From positions 1 to 64,000 of the forward strand of contig JANQNN010000047.1 in the NCBI GenBank assembly GCA_028279545.1: DNA of 64,000 nt, written 5' to 3'. The stretch is from Nitrosopumilaceae archaeon (GTDB lineage: Archaea; Thermoproteota; Nitrososphaeria; Nitrososphaerales; Nitrosopumilaceae). This document shows positions 50,991 to 60,766 of the stretch, one piece after another. Under the pieces are notes generated by a model. It worked only from the letters and a program-made list of their open reading frames with translations. It was not told the origin of the DNA and made no database searches. Made by a program: the position numbers and the translations under genes. How positions within the stretch are numbered: position 1 is the stretch's first letter; every line of letters starts with the position of its first letter.

Positions 50991-52133
50991 TTGCAAATAA
51001 CAAATGATGCTTTTGCAGAAATTATTGAAGGAACAACAAAATTAATGGTGCCAAAAAAATCTATTACAGATACCGTTCCTCCAAGAGAACCTGCATTTTT
51101 TAATCCCAAAGCAAGCTTAAGTAGAGATTTTTCAATAATTGCCTATAAGGCTTTTTTAAAAAATTTTGAGGGGCCAAAAACTTTCCTTGAGGGTTTATCA
51201 GGAATCGGGGCAAGAGGCTTGCGAGTCGCCAATGAACTTAATGTTCAAAGAGTTGTTTTAAATGACTTAAATCATTCTGCATTGGAACTTGCAAAATATT
51301 CAAGACAATTAAATAAATTGGAAAATGTAGATTTTTCTGAAAATGATATTTGTCGATTCTTAAGTGATTACTCAGCAAAAGGTAAACGAGCATCCATTGT
51401 AGATATTGATCCCTTTGGTTCACCGGCACAATTTTTTGATTGTGGATTAAGAGCTACAATGCATAAGGGAATCTTATCAAGTACGGCAACAGATTTGCAA
51501 GTATTAAATGGTCTTTTTCCCAATGCTTGTAGAAGAAAGTATGGTGGAGTTCCCATAAGAGTGGAATATGGAAATGAGATTGCTATTCGATTAATTTTAG
51601 GCTGCCTAAGGTTAGTTGCAAGTCGTTTAGGACTAGAAATTATTCCCCTTTATGTAGAAAGTAATTTTCATTATTATAGAACTTATGTAAAAGTAATCAA
51701 AAAACCAGATCAAGAAAATAATTTAGGATATATTTTACATTGTAATATTTGCTCTCACCGAAAATTAGTTTTTGAAAAAACAAATCAATGTGAACTTTGT
51801 GGATCTCAAAATAAGATAGCAGGTATATTATGGATTGGAAAAATTTTTGACAGAGAATTTATAGAAAAAATGATTTCTGAAATTTCTGGTTTAAATGTAA
51901 ATAAAATTTGTGAAAAAGATCTAAGAAAATGTTTATCAGAATCAGAAATGCCAGGAATTTATTTTACTTTAGATGAAATTGCCTCCAAAGTTAAATCATC
52001 TCCCCCCAAACTCCGCGATTTGATAACTAAATTACAAAACAAAGGATTCAAAGCAAGCCCAACCGTGTTTAGTCCAACAGGTTTTAGAACTAATGCAAAC
52101 GTAAAAGAAATTATTAAAATTCTTTATGATTAA
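50991..52133 (+). CDS. trm1: tRNA (guanine26-N2)-dimethyltransferase Trm1
   Basis: 380 residues. FFNPKASLSRDFSIIAYKAF and EGLSGIGARGLRVANEL (motif I), DIDPFGSPAQFFD (motif IV, DPFG) and GILSSTATDLQVLNGLFPNACRRKYGG are signatures of Trm1. A four-cysteine finger (CNICSHRKL to CELCG) lies at about 253-280. TTG start at 50991, about 44 bp from the divergent rnhB start. Confidence 0.94.
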   Translation: MQITNDAFAEIIEGTTKLMVPKKSITDTVPPREPAFFNPKASLSRDFSIIAYKAFLKNFEGPKTFLEGLSGIGARGLRVANELNVQRVVLNDLNHSALELAKYSRQLNKLENVDFSENDICRFLSDYSAKGKRASIVDIDPFGSPAQFFDCGLRATMHKGILSSTATDLQVLNGLFPNACRRKYGGVPIRVEYGNEIAIRLILGCLRLVASRLGLEIIPLYVESNFHYYRTYVKVIKKPDQENNLGYILHCNICSHRKLVFEKTNQCELCGSQNKIAGILWIGKIFDREFIEKMISEISGLNVNKICEKDLRKCLSESEMPGIYFTLDEIASKVKSSPPKLRDLITKLQNKGFKASPTVFSPTGFRTNANVKEIIKILYD

Positions 52134-52723
52134 CCTCTATAGCCTAAACAAACAAAGTATAATTCGCTACTTTGTTTTCTACTAGCAGGTGGTTTTGTTA
52201 GATTAACTCGAGTAAATTTTTTCTTTATGAAATCTCTAAATTCCATTGAATATTCCCCATCAAATACCTTAAACACAGCATTTCCCTTGGGTTGCAATAC
52301 TTTGTCCATAATTTTTGTACAATCATAATTTAGTGAAATTTGTTTAGCATGGTCAATTGACCAATTTCCTGAAACTTGCGGAGAAAGATCACAAATTACT
52401 GTGTTTACTTTTCTTCCAAAATAATCCAAAATTTCATCTAGAATAGATTCATCCTCAATATTACCTTGAAGAATTCGCGCACCTGGTATTTCTTCCACAA
52501 ACGAAAGGTCCACTCCCATTACTTTTCCTTTATTGCCTGCAAGTTTTACAGCCATTTGAGTCCATCCACCAGGTGCACATCCTAAATCCAAAACAAAAAA
52601 TCCGGGCCCTATTAGTCGATATGAACGATTTAATTCTTTGAGTTTATAGGCAGCTCTACTACGGTAACCCTGTTCATGAGCAAGTTTTCTATAATGATCT
52701 CGTCTTGCGTCTTGTAATTTCAT
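52130..52723 (-). CDS. rlmE: RrmJ/FtsJ-like rRNA 2'-O-methyltransferase
   Basis: 197 residues: DHYRKLAHEQGYRSRAAYKLKELNRSYRLI, VLDLGCAPGGWTQMAV (motif I), VICDLSPQVSGNW, NAVFKVFDGEYSMEFRDFIKKKF with the K-D-K-E tetrad components. Modifies 23S rRNA in homologues. Overlaps both trm1 (convergent, 4 bases) and the upstream RPC34-like gene (4 bases, same operon). Confidence 0.92.
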   Translation of the reverse strand: MKLQDARRDHYRKLAHEQGYRSRAAYKLKELNRSYRLIGPGFFVLDLGCAPGGWTQMAVKLAGNKGKVMGVDLSFVEEIPGARILQGNIEDESILDEILDYFGRKVNTVICDLSPQVSGNWSIDHAKQISLNYDCTKIMDKVLQPKGNAVFKVFDGEYSMEFRDFIKKKFTRVNLTKPPASRKQSSELYFVCLGYRG

Positions 52724-53394
52724 TTATTTTTCGACGGCTTTTTCATTTCAGCTAGTACCCATTCCTCAATTAGTTGACAGTTTCTGGGGCTAATCTCGCC
52801 TTCCAGCGAACATTTCTGTTCTACCGGACAGACAAGACATGGAGCATTTTCAATTGATTGAGTACTGATTGGGGTTTTCTTTAAAATTAATTTATAAGTC
52901 CAACGACCCTTTTCAAGAAGTTTTTCACGATAAATCATTCCCATTCTTTCTAATTTCAAAGCAAGACGTGAGCCGTCTCTGCTAGAAAGTTTTAGTTTTT
53001 TCCATAATTCACTTTGGAACATTCCATCAGATTCTTTTTCTGCTAAAGTATCACAAACTCTTGCAGTTAATCTCTCCATGTCAACTTTTTCAATTTGAAA
53101 ATTTTCAATTTCGTTTTCTGTTAATTGTTCTTCTAACTCTTCTTCAAGTGTTCTTTCTTCCTTTCTTTTAATTTCTTCCAGTTCTTTTTTGGTTAATTTT
53201 TTAGCTTTCGCAGGTTTTTCTTCTGTCTTTTTTACAGACTTTTTAGCTTTGGATGGTTTTTCTTCTGTCTTTTTTACAGACTTTTTAGCTTTGGATGGTT
53301 TCGCATCTAAGATTTTTGTCTTTTCTTTCAAAACAGCTATTTCAGCTTTTATTTTGGAGGCTTCTTCAATTAGGGAATCTTTTTTACTTGTCAT
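52720..53394 (-). CDS. RPC34-like winged-helix Fe-S protein
   Basis: 224 residues. After a lysine-rich repeat region come a winged helix (LAEKESDGMFQSELWKKLKLSSRDGSRLALKLERMGMIYREKLL, about 110-155) and the cysteine cluster CLVCPVEQKCSLEGEISPRNC-x-LIEEW near the C-terminus. That cluster corresponds to the cubane [4Fe-4S] motif of eukaryotic RNA polymerase III subunit RPC34/RPC39 and its archaeal homologue. The N-terminal third has two exact KPSKAKKSVKKTEE units. Confidence 0.85.
   Translation of the reverse strand: MTSKKDSLIEEASKIKAEIAVLKEKTKILDAKPSKAKKSVKKTEEKPSKAKKSVKKTEEKPAKAKKLTKKELEEIKRKEERTLEEELEEQLTENEIENFQIEKVDMERLTARVCDTLAEKESDGMFQSELWKKLKLSSRDGSRLALKLERMGMIYREKLLEKGRWTYKLILKKTPISTQSIENAPCLVCPVEQKCSLEGEISPRNCQLIEEWVLAEMKKPSKNK
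53213..53296 (-). repeat. Exact 42-bp tandem repeat in the RPC34-like gene
   Basis: Units 53213-53254 and 53255-53296 are identical and encode the 14-residue repeat KPSKAKKSVKKTEE. A third, diverged unit (KPAKAKKLTKK) precedes it on the coding strand's 3' side. Identity at DNA level suggests recent duplication or slippage. Confidence 0.92.
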
Positions 53395-53441
53395 TAAATC
53401 ACCGTGTTTTTAATAATTTTAATTATAAAATAAGTCAAACC

Positions 53442-53906
53442 CTATTTAACGTTAAATTCCTCACTGGTAGTTATACTATTCTCTTGGTCCTTATCAAGAA
53501 ATTCAACCACTATTTCATATCTGCCAGGGTTGTCTACAATTTCAGAAAATCTCGCGTTGTTTGGGAGAAAGGGATTTTCACTATCAAAACATTGTTCAAA
53601 GTACCCACTTTGGGTAATTACATTAGAGTTTCCCAAAGTATAGATAGAAATGTAAAGGTCTCCACATGAAAACGAAATGTCCTCAATTATCACTTGGATT
53701 TGAACAGGGTCTGAGGTAGAATATTGTTTTTGCAATCCGATAATTTTTAGAGGTTTATCAAGGGAGATATTTCCAAAGGAACCCATCTGTGCGAAGTTTA
53801 ATTCCCTGTCGGGTTCTTGTAAAATACCTGAGATTACAATAGTTCCAAAAATTAACGAAAGTGCTACTGGTAAGACATAAACCACAAAAGTTATCCCTTT
53901 GGCCAT
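53442..53906 (-). CDS. Membrane-anchored/exported hypothetical protein
   Basis: 154 residues. One hydrophobic helix at about 7-28 (FVVYVLPVALSLIFGTIVISGI), then a beta-sandwich-like domain (PLKIIGLQKQYSTSDPVQIQVIIEDISFSCGDLYISIYTL, RYEIVVEFLDKDQENSITTSEEFNVK). It has the character of thaumarchaeal surface proteins with Ig-like C-terminal domains. Two cysteines could be disulfide-bonded. Confidence 0.72.
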   Translation of the reverse strand: MAKGITFVVYVLPVALSLIFGTIVISGILQEPDRELNFAQMGSFGNISLDKPLKIIGLQKQYSTSDPVQIQVIIEDISFSCGDLYISIYTLGNSNVITQSGYFEQCFDSENPFLPNNARFSEIVDNPGRYEIVVEFLDKDQENSITTSEEFNVK

Positions 53907-54007
53907 TTTGATTTCTCAAGATAAAGCCCCTATATCTATTTCGCAAAATTCAAAGTAAATATTAATTTGACGAATAAGTTAAATCGTAGTCAACGGAGTA
54001 TCGCTAG

Positions 54008-56101
54008 ATGCGTTTAAGAAAATTCAGAGTTAGAGCTTATAGGTGTATTCACGACTCAGGTGAAATAACAGTAGGGGATTTGGCTGCTTTTGTAGGAAGA
54101 AATGAAAGTGGAAAAACAACAATCTTACAAGCACTTACCATGCTAAACAAAGATGAAACATTATCAGCATTAGATCTTTGTGATGAAATGGCAGAAGATT
54201 TGAAAAAAGAGATTAGATTAGTTGAAGGCGAATTTGAATTAAACACAAGTGAATCAAACATGATCAAAGAAAAATTTCTAGATTTACCCCCTATTAAAAA
54301 AATTAAATTATTTAGAACAAACAAAAAACCAGAAGTTCAATATGAGTTTGAAAATATAAAAATTAGTGAGAGTACAGATAGAGAAATTAATTCATGGGAA
54401 AACTTTTCCAAAAGGATTCTTGAATTTTTGGATACTATTCCCAATCATCTTAGAATTCAAATAAACACAAAGTTCTTTGAAGATCCTCCACCTGTTAATC
54501 AATCTAAATTTGATTCCGCTTTGGCAGAGTTTAACAACCAATTTCATGTTATTGCGATGCAAGATCCAAAGGTTATTGAAGAATGGGAGAAAATTTACTC
54601 CAAACCAGAAAATCAATTTTCAAATTTACTCTCCGGAGGAAATGAAAAAAGTGCGTTAGAGAACTTTATTGCAAATCAATTGCATCCAAGGTTTGTTTAC
54701 TTTTCTGATTATAAAAAAATCTATGGAAATATTAACTTAAATGAGTACATAAGAGAAGAAAAAGGAGAACGACGGGAATCAATAGAATATATCGAAGATT
54801 TTGATAAGGCTGAAAGTGTAAGGAATCTTTTCTATTTAGCAGAATTAAACATTAATGAGTTAGAAGAGGTAAAAAATAGCCCCTCAAGGTGCATTAAACT
54901 TCTAAATGCTGCAAGCAACAGATTAACCAGGAAATTAAATCCTGCATGGAAAGGTGATCCAATACATGTGGAATTAAGATATAATCCTGGAAATATTATG
55001 AGTGTTGTAATTTCTGATGTACATAGGGATGGAACTGTTACAAATACGGGTTTGTTAAATAGAAGGGCTGAAGGTTTTAAATGGACTTTTTCTTTTATTG
55101 TAAATTTTGCAGCAGAAACTCAAAGAGCAGAACTAAAAGAGGCAATACTCTTACTTGATGAACCAGCAAGAAATCTCCATCCCACCCAACAAATGGGAAT
55201 TTCTGATCTTTTAAAAAATTTAGCCGGCTCCAATCAAGTACTTTATGCAACACATTCACCGTTTATGATTTTTGATTATACCCCTGGAAACCTGTTAGTT
55301 GTAGAATTAGATAAAAGAAAACATCTTAGTAGAATTTTTTATGATTACTGGAATGCTGATGATAAAACCCTCACACCAATCCTTTATGGGTTATCCAGAG
55401 GTCTTGTTGAATCGATTGTAGATAGAGAAATTGGTAGAAACTCTAGACCTGTAATTATAGTAGAGACAATGTCAGATTCGATGTATTTGAATTCTTTTGA
55501 TAAGTTCTTACAGGATCCAAATATTTCAATGAATCCCCTAAACGTTGTTGCTGCATTCAATAAAAATGCTGTATTACCATTGGCAATTTTCTATAGAAAC
55601 CATGGTTACAACACATTCATTTTACTTGACAATACAGAAGAATCAAAACAAATTTCTTCACAGCTGACTTCAAATGATTTTAATCCGATTCAAACTATAT
55701 TTTTTGAAAAGGATGGAAAAACAATTGAATCTATTGAAGATTATGTTGTTCTTGAGGATTACCTTTATGCCGTAAACCAAACATATGAAATTAAACTTCG
55801 CAATGAAGGATACTCAAGTCTTACACCTGAAGAAGTAATGTCCAAAAAGAAAAAAGGTGTTTTAGAGAATTTAAAAACGATTTGGGATGAACATCAAGAC
55901 GATGATTGGGGTGAATTTGAAAATGAGGACATTACCAGATACATTTGTGAGAAAATTGCATTAGGGGAAACCGATTTCCTCTCCGATAAAACCAAGGATC
56001 AAATTCGTTCACTATATCGCTTAATAGCTGAAAGAATTAGACAATATCAAAATGCAGCCGTAAAGACCGAATTTGATAAGTTACAAAAGCCTCAAAAATG
56101 A
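54008..56101 (+). CDS. OLD-family AAA ATPase with TOPRIM-like domain
   Basis: 697 residues. FVGRNESGKTTILQAL (Walker A, residues 30-37), a long coiled/helical insertion, and AILLLDEPARNLHPTQQMGISDLLKNLAGSNQVLYATHSPFMI (signature, Walker B and H-loop, about 377-420). The C-terminal region starts with VIIVETMSDSMYL, with the TOPRIM glutamate, and FILLDNTEES occupies the D-x-D position as D-N-T. The architecture is that of OLD nucleases (class 1 or GajA-like). No partner gene such as a UvrD-like helicase is adjacent. Confidence 0.82.
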   Translation: MRLRKFRVRAYRCIHDSGEITVGDLAAFVGRNESGKTTILQALTMLNKDETLSALDLCDEMAEDLKKEIRLVEGEFELNTSESNMIKEKFLDLPPIKKIKLFRTNKKPEVQYEFENIKISESTDREINSWENFSKRILEFLDTIPNHLRIQINTKFFEDPPPVNQSKFDSALAEFNNQFHVIAMQDPKVIEEWEKIYSKPENQFSNLLSGGNEKSALENFIANQLHPRFVYFSDYKKIYGNINLNEYIREEKGERRESIEYIEDFDKAESVRNLFYLAELNINELEEVKNSPSRCIKLLNAASNRLTRKLNPAWKGDPIHVELRYNPGNIMSVVISDVHRDGTVTNTGLLNRRAEGFKWTFSFIVNFAAETQRAELKEAILLLDEPARNLHPTQQMGISDLLKNLAGSNQVLYATHSPFMIFDYTPGNLLVVELDKRKHLSRIFYDYWNADDKTLTPILYGLSRGLVESIVDREIGRNSRPVIIVETMSDSMYLNSFDKFLQDPNISMNPLNVVAAFNKNAVLPLAIFYRNHGYNTFILLDNTEESKQISSQLTSNDFNPIQTIFFEKDGKTIESIEDYVVLEDYLYAVNQTYEIKLRNEGYSSLTPEEVMSKKKKGVLENLKTIWDEHQDDDWGEFENEDITRYICEKIALGETDFLSDKTKDQIRSLYRLIAERIRQYQNAAVKTEFDKLQKPQK

Positions 56102-56182
56102 GATTTAAGAAGTTTTCTTATGATTACTACTCAAGTTAAAAATTCAAAATTTAAGGAATGTTCTTTAAGGTTTAATTGAGAG

Positions 56183-58339
56183 ATGAGGCAAATGTTTTCC
56201 ATGAATAAATCCTCTATGAGAGGAATCTTCCTTTTGTTAATTATTGTTTTTTCAATATCAATAATTTCAATTCCAACAAACGCGTATGCTGGAAATGAGT
56301 TAAAAGTAACAAGTGAATCTTTTGAGAAAAGTACAATTATAGAATTTTCAAATGGAGGAGAAATTGAAATTAGCTCCTTTAGAATTTGGCTTAGTGCTGG
56401 AAGTAATTTTGAATCATTCAAAACTGAAGATGGATGGTTGGGTGAAAAAACCCCTTTAGGAGTAATTATTTTTACTTCTGATAAACCAGTAACACAAGGA
56501 AACTCCGTAAAATTTGGAGTAAAAACAGACGTTCCAAAACCAGGAATAAATTGGAAAGCAATTGACAAAAATGGTGAGCAAATTTCGCTAGGAAAATCTA
56601 TTCCAACTGAGTTTGGTAATGGTGTTATTGTATCATCGGATACCAGTGTAAATAAAGGAGTTTTTGATGATTCCTTTTTTAAAATTATTCCAGATAAACC
56701 AAATGCAGGAGGATCTATTAGAGTAACGGGGGATAATTTTGGTTCATCACAACAATTTGATTTTTTCCTAAACACAAAAAAATTAGGTTCATTTAATACA
56801 GATGATAAAGGTTATTTTGTTTCTACATTTCAAATTCCTGAAAACCAAAAGGCAGAAAGGGTAGATTTTTTCATTAAAGATAAAACTAGTGAATCAAAAT
56901 CCATCAGTCTTATTTTAGGATCAAAGGGAACGAATCTTCCATCAGGAGAGATCGTAAAGCTTACCATCAAAGGAGTACCAGATGTTTTGTATAGAGGAGA
57001 CTTTCTAGAAATTTCAGGTACTGCGCAACCAGGAAGTGCCATAACTGCGTCTGTAAAAAATCCAGATAATGAAATAATTAACACTAGAACAGCAGAAGTT
57101 ACAGCAAAGGGCACATGGGAATTACCAGAACCAATCATTGTTCCACTTGACACACCTTTTGGAAAATATACAGCAGAAATTTCGGATGGTCGTGAAAGTA
57201 TTACTCGAACTTACACAGTAGAATCAGCTAAAGTAATTGTAATAGCGCCTTCTAATTTGAAATTTGAACCAGGAGAAATTTTAAAATTTTCGGGGACAGC
57301 TTTGCCAAATCAAAAAATAGATTTAATCCTTAAGGACCCATTGGGTGATGAAAAAATTTCAGATATAATGGATGTGAATAGTACTGGAATAGTTGAGTTT
57401 GAATATGATACAATTGCCAATGTGGATAAAGAAGGAACTTGGACACTCATTGCAAGTCAAGGAATTCATAAAGAATTCATTTATGCTGGATTAGGCGAAC
57501 TTCCCTCCATTCCAATAAATCTATCTTTTGATAAACTTAATTACAAACCAACCGAAGATGCTAAAATTACTTTTGCCGGAAAACCCTCAGAAGTAATAAC
57601 GTTATTGATTATTGATCCCTCAGACAATCCCAAGGGAGACGCAATTTCAATTACTCTCAAACCTGATGGAACACAAATTTATTCCCTAGACTTAACTGGA
57701 TATTCTTCTGGAATTTATTCGGCAGTTCTCAGTAAAGGAAGTGCAAAAAGTACAGCAACATTTACTGTTGGGCTTCAAACAGGTTCAGGAGAAATCAGTA
57801 TCAATACAACTAGAGATAGTTATGAACCAGGAGAACCAATTTTAGTTTTAGGTGAAACAAAACCTAGTGTGCTTTTAACATTAACTTTGGTAGATCCCAA
57901 TAATAATGAAATAAAATCTACCCCAGTTCATTCAGATAAACTTGGAAAGATTACAGAAGAGTCCTTTAGAGTACCTTCTGAAGCAACACCTGGAGTTTGG
58001 AAAATAAATGCAAATAGTGGTGCCAATTTTGACGTGGCCGAATTTGAGGTGACTTCAGTTCAAGTTGAAGGCTTGTCGATCTCCGTAGAGGAAGCTGAGC
58101 AAATTCCAACAGTAGGAAAAGTTCTTACAATAAAGGTGATTGGTGCTCAGCAAACCATTGAAATTGAAATTGTCTCCGAAGATGGTGAACTTATAGAGGA
58201 GTTTACGCCATTCCCTGCTGACAAGGAAGGACGTCTTATTCAGCCCTGGATTGTCCCATCAGGAATTGAACCAGGTAATTATATCTTTAAAGTAAAAGAT
58301 GGTTTTGATACTGACGAAACGACCTTTAAGATAGATTAA
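56183..58339 (+). CDS. Large secreted Ig-like repeat protein
   Basis: 718 residues. A signal peptide (hydrophobic core LLLIIVFSISIISIP, cleavage near NAYA-GN at about 35) precedes a beta-rich N-terminal domain. At least four Ig/MG2-like repeats of 90-100 residues then start YRGDFLEISGTAQPG, EPGEILKFSGTALPN, KPTEDAKITFAGKPS and EPGEPILVLGETKPS, the same pattern as alpha-2-macroglobulin-like domains. No C-terminal anchor is clear. A likely cell-surface structural or adhesion protein. Confidence 0.8.
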   Translation: MRQMFSMNKSSMRGIFLLLIIVFSISIISIPTNAYAGNELKVTSESFEKSTIIEFSNGGEIEISSFRIWLSAGSNFESFKTEDGWLGEKTPLGVIIFTSDKPVTQGNSVKFGVKTDVPKPGINWKAIDKNGEQISLGKSIPTEFGNGVIVSSDTSVNKGVFDDSFFKIIPDKPNAGGSIRVTGDNFGSSQQFDFFLNTKKLGSFNTDDKGYFVSTFQIPENQKAERVDFFIKDKTSESKSISLILGSKGTNLPSGEIVKLTIKGVPDVLYRGDFLEISGTAQPGSAITASVKNPDNEIINTRTAEVTAKGTWELPEPIIVPLDTPFGKYTAEISDGRESITRTYTVESAKVIVIAPSNLKFEPGEILKFSGTALPNQKIDLILKDPLGDEKISDIMDVNSTGIVEFEYDTIANVDKEGTWTLIASQGIHKEFIYAGLGELPSIPINLSFDKLNYKPTEDAKITFAGKPSEVITLLIIDPSDNPKGDAISITLKPDGTQIYSLDLTGYSSGIYSAVLSKGSAKSTATFTVGLQTGSGEISINTTRDSYEPGEPILVLGETKPSVLLTLTLVDPNNNEIKSTPVHSDKLGKITEESFRVPSEATPGVWKINANSGANFDVAEFEVTSVQVEGLSISVEEAEQIPTVGKVLTIKVIGAQQTIEIEIVSEDGELIEEFTPFPADKEGRLIQPWIVPSGIEPGNYIFKVKDGFDTDETTFKID

Positions 58340-58378
58340 CATCAAACAATTTTATTCCACTAATTTTCGAAATAGGAT

Positions 58379-58891
58379 ATGAATCTAAAGGAGAAAATTT
58401 CAGAATATCCCAATTTTCCGAAAAAAGGAATATTATTTCGTGATTTCAGTCCCATTTTGAAAGATCCATCAGCCCTATCATTTATTGCTGATGAGTTTAC
58501 AAAAATTTTTCATCCAAAAGATGTTGATCTTTTTGCGGGAGTTGAATCAAGAGGGTTCTTGCTTGCAAGTATTCTTGCAATTAGGTATAACAAAGGAATG
58601 ATTATGATTAGAAAGGCTGGAAAATTACCAGGTAAAACAACGAAATTATCATATAAAATTGAATACGGTAAAGATACTCTTGAAATTCAAAAAGATACAA
58701 TAAAGGATGGTCAAAGGATTGTAATCTGTGATGATTTACTAGCAACAGGAGGAACCGCTTTGGCATCAGCAAAATTAATTGAAAAAGTTGGAGGAAAGAT
58801 AACTGGATTTGCCTTTATTATTGAACTAACTGAATTGGGAGGAATGAAAGGAATTAGCAAATACAAGTTTAAATCATTGGTGAAATATTAA
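58379..58891 (+). CDS. apt: Adenine phosphoribosyltransferase
   Basis: 170 residues. Starts [20 protein letters not shown], contains [14 protein letters not shown] and the PRPP-binding [17 protein letters not shown]. It salvages adenine to AMP. Its stop overlaps the ATG of the MTA phosphorylase gene by 1 base: the product of that enzyme, adenine, is its substrate. Confidence 0.95.
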   Translation: MNLKEKISEYPNFPKKGILFRDFSPILKDPSALSFIADEFTKIFHPKDVDLFAGVESRGFLLASILAIRYNKGMIMIRKAGKLPGKTTKLSYKIEYGKDTLEIQKDTIKDGQRIVICDDLLATGGTALASAKLIEKVGGKITGFAFIIELTELGGMKGISKYKFKSLVKY

Positions 58892-59682
58892 TGGAAAAAG
58901 ATGTAGAGATTGGAATTTTTGGGGGAACTGGTATTTATGATTCAGGATTATTGGAAGAACCACAGGAAGTCACAGTTGATACTCCTTTTGGAAAACCCTC
59001 AGATTCAATAACTGTAGGTATTTTCAAGGGAAGAAAAATTGCATTTTTACCAAGACATGGAAAAAATCATTCAATCCCTCCACACATGATAAACTATAGA
59101 GCAAATATTTGGGCTTTCAAGGAGTTGGGAATTTCTAGAATCATTGCCCCTTCGGCAGTAGGAAGTCTAAAGGAAACAATTGAACCTGGTCATTTTGCAT
59201 TACCCAGTCAATTTTTAGATTTTACTAAATCAAGAATCGGCTCTTTTTCTAAGGAGGGAAGGGTAATTCACATTTCGGTTGCTGATCCATTTTGCCCTGA
59301 ATTACAAGAATCAATTAAACAAGTTGTAAATGAACAAGGTGATGAAATTCATAAAGATTGTACGTATGTGTGTATTGAAGGACCAAGATTTTCAACTAAA
59401 GCCGAATCACGTTTTTTTAGAACAATGAATGCCGATATCATTGGAATGACTTTAGTTCCTGAATGTCAACTTGCAAGAGAGGCCCAAATGTGTTATGCTT
59501 CCATTTCTACTGTTACTGATTATGATGTTTGGGCTGAGAAACCAGTTACTGCAAAAGAGGTATTAGAAACTCTTGGGAAAAATGTTGAAAGAACAAAAAA
59601 AATTCTATCCGATTTGATTAGCAAAATTCCTAAAACCAAGGGATGTATTTGCGCAAAAGCTTTGGAAGAAGCAGAATTTTAA
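58891..59682 (+). CDS. mtnP: S-methyl-5'-thioadenosine phosphorylase
   Basis: 263 residues of the PNP/MTAP family: [15 protein letters not shown] (phosphate loop), [40 protein letters not shown] and [35 protein letters not shown]. It has six or more cysteines late in the chain (ending [11 protein letters not shown]). Cleaves MTA from polyamine or SAM metabolism to adenine and methylthioribose-1-phosphate. Follows apt with a 1-base overlap. Confidence 0.92.
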   Translation: MEKDVEIGIFGGTGIYDSGLLEEPQEVTVDTPFGKPSDSITVGIFKGRKIAFLPRHGKNHSIPPHMINYRANIWAFKELGISRIIAPSAVGSLKETIEPGHFALPSQFLDFTKSRIGSFSKEGRVIHISVADPFCPELQESIKQVVNEQGDEIHKDCTYVCIEGPRFSTKAESRFFRTMNADIIGMTLVPECQLAREAQMCYASISTVTDYDVWAEKPVTAKEVLETLGKNVERTKKILSDLISKIPKTKGCICAKALEEAEF

Positions 59683-59963
59683 TCGTCTACAAACGATTCT
59701 CTTTTCAAACCCTCAGGAAGTGTAAGATCTCCCTGAAGTAGTTTTTTTTGTAATGACAAAATCACCTCCTCAACCTTGTATCCTAATGATTCTAATTTCT
59801 TTTCTGTGGCTTTTGATATTTTTGCTCCGATATTTTGTCCTCCAATTCTACCAAAGGCAATTGCTGAAAATCTAAAAGTATTTTCTTCAATTGAAAAATT
59901 TCCGGTTATTTTTGCAGCCATTTGGCTTCCATGAATATTATTGATTTTTACTTTGATGTCCAT
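59679..59963 (-). CDS. Small hypothetical protein
   Basis: 94 residues from ATG 59963; the frame extends upstream into the next gene, so that extension is not credible. [62 protein letters not shown]. Alpha/beta with a helix near the C-terminus; no family is recognised. Overlaps the mtnP stop by 4 bases (convergent). Confidence 0.7.
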   Translation of the reverse strand: MDIKVKINNIHGSQMAAKITGNFSIEENTFRFSAIAFGRIGGQNIGAKISKATEKKLESLGYKVEEVILSLQKKLLQGDLTLPEGLKRESFVDD

Positions 59964-59971
59964 TTTTAGAA

Positions 59972-60352
59972 TTAAATTTCTACAGCTTTGTTGATATTGT
60001 CTTCTACCAAGAAACTCCAATGATCGTCATCTTTAATTGCGTAATTTTCTACAGGAAGCTCCAGTATTTTTTCATCAATAGTTTCAAATTTTATTGATCC
60101 ATTTTCAGGTAGTTTAACTAGTTTCCATTTGTCTTTTCCTTTTTGTAATTTGCTAACTGCAACTGCCCATTTGTGATCTGGTTTAATTTCAGGCATACCT
60201 ACAGTATCTGCTAATGCTTCTATACCTAGTTGTTTTTCTTCACAATAGAATTGTTTAGTTCTAGCTGAACGCCAAACATCAACAGAACCAATAGTTCTTT
60301 CATCAATGTTTATGTTAATTACTCCAAAATAGGTAATATCGTTTTCCAACAA
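59972..60352 (-). CDS. Hypothetical protein
   Basis: 126 residues: ITYFGVININIDERTIGSVDVWRSARTKQFYCEEKQLGIEALADTVGMPEIKPDHKWAVAVSKLQKG, beta-rich. The C-terminal part (FETIDEKILELPVENYAIKDDDHWSFLVEDN) is acidic. No family is recognised. It lies 8 bp upstream of the previous gene and in the same direction, so probably one transcript with the regulator gene above. Confidence 0.72.
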   Translation of the reverse strand: MLENDITYFGVININIDERTIGSVDVWRSARTKQFYCEEKQLGIEALADTVGMPEIKPDHKWAVAVSKLQKGKDKWKLVKLPENGSIKFETIDEKILELPVENYAIKDDDHWSFLVEDNINKAVEI

Positions 60353-60370
60353 AGTAAAGATTCAATAGTT

Positions 60371-60724
60371 CTATTTAGTCCTTGCATCATCATAGGGCTT
60401 TTCTAAAATCACTCCTATATTATCAACAATCTTGTTTCGCCCAAATTCAATATTTTCTCGTTCACACATACGTCGGTACATGTTAACGGCAGTAAATCTT
60501 GGATGCATTGCTTCAAAATCTTTTTCAGAATAATCAATAAAGGCACCTAGATTAATTAGCTCCTTGGCGGTCCTTAGGGCCATGTCTTCTGGAATGCCCA
60601 ATTTTTCTGCTATTAATGAATAGTTCATTTTTCCATAACAGGTTATTAAAAGAAAAGTTTTTGCTTGTAAAGAAGTTAATTTTATTTCGGAAATTAATTT
60701 TTCTTCAATTTGTTTAGTGTCCAT
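60371..60724 (-). CDS. TrmB-like winged-helix regulator
   Basis: 117 residues: LTSLQAKTFLLITCYGKMNYSLIAEKLGIPEDMALRTAKELINLGAFIDYSEKDFEAMHPRFTAVNMYRRMCE. The HTH and the 'HPRFTAVNMYR' pattern after the wing are typical of archaeal TrmB-type regulators. No effector domain. Likely co-transcribed with the two small genes below it. Confidence 0.8.
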   Translation of the reverse strand: MDTKQIEEKLISEIKLTSLQAKTFLLITCYGKMNYSLIAEKLGIPEDMALRTAKELINLGAFIDYSEKDFEAMHPRFTAVNMYRRMCERENIEFGRNKIVDNIGVILEKPYDDARTK

Positions 60725-60766
60725 ATTTAATGATATTAAACTCAGATAATTAAAGAATAATTATTT

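Noticed and set aside
53189-53669. Overlapping plus-strand ORFs of 74 and 124 residues
   Set aside because: Their Phe/Leu-rich repeats are the antisense reading of the Lys-rich tail of the RPC34-like gene.
56131-56775. 214-residue minus-strand ORF
   Set aside because: It is fully antisense to the secreted Ig-like protein, Ser/Pro/Phe-rich and has no motif; a shadow of the real gene.
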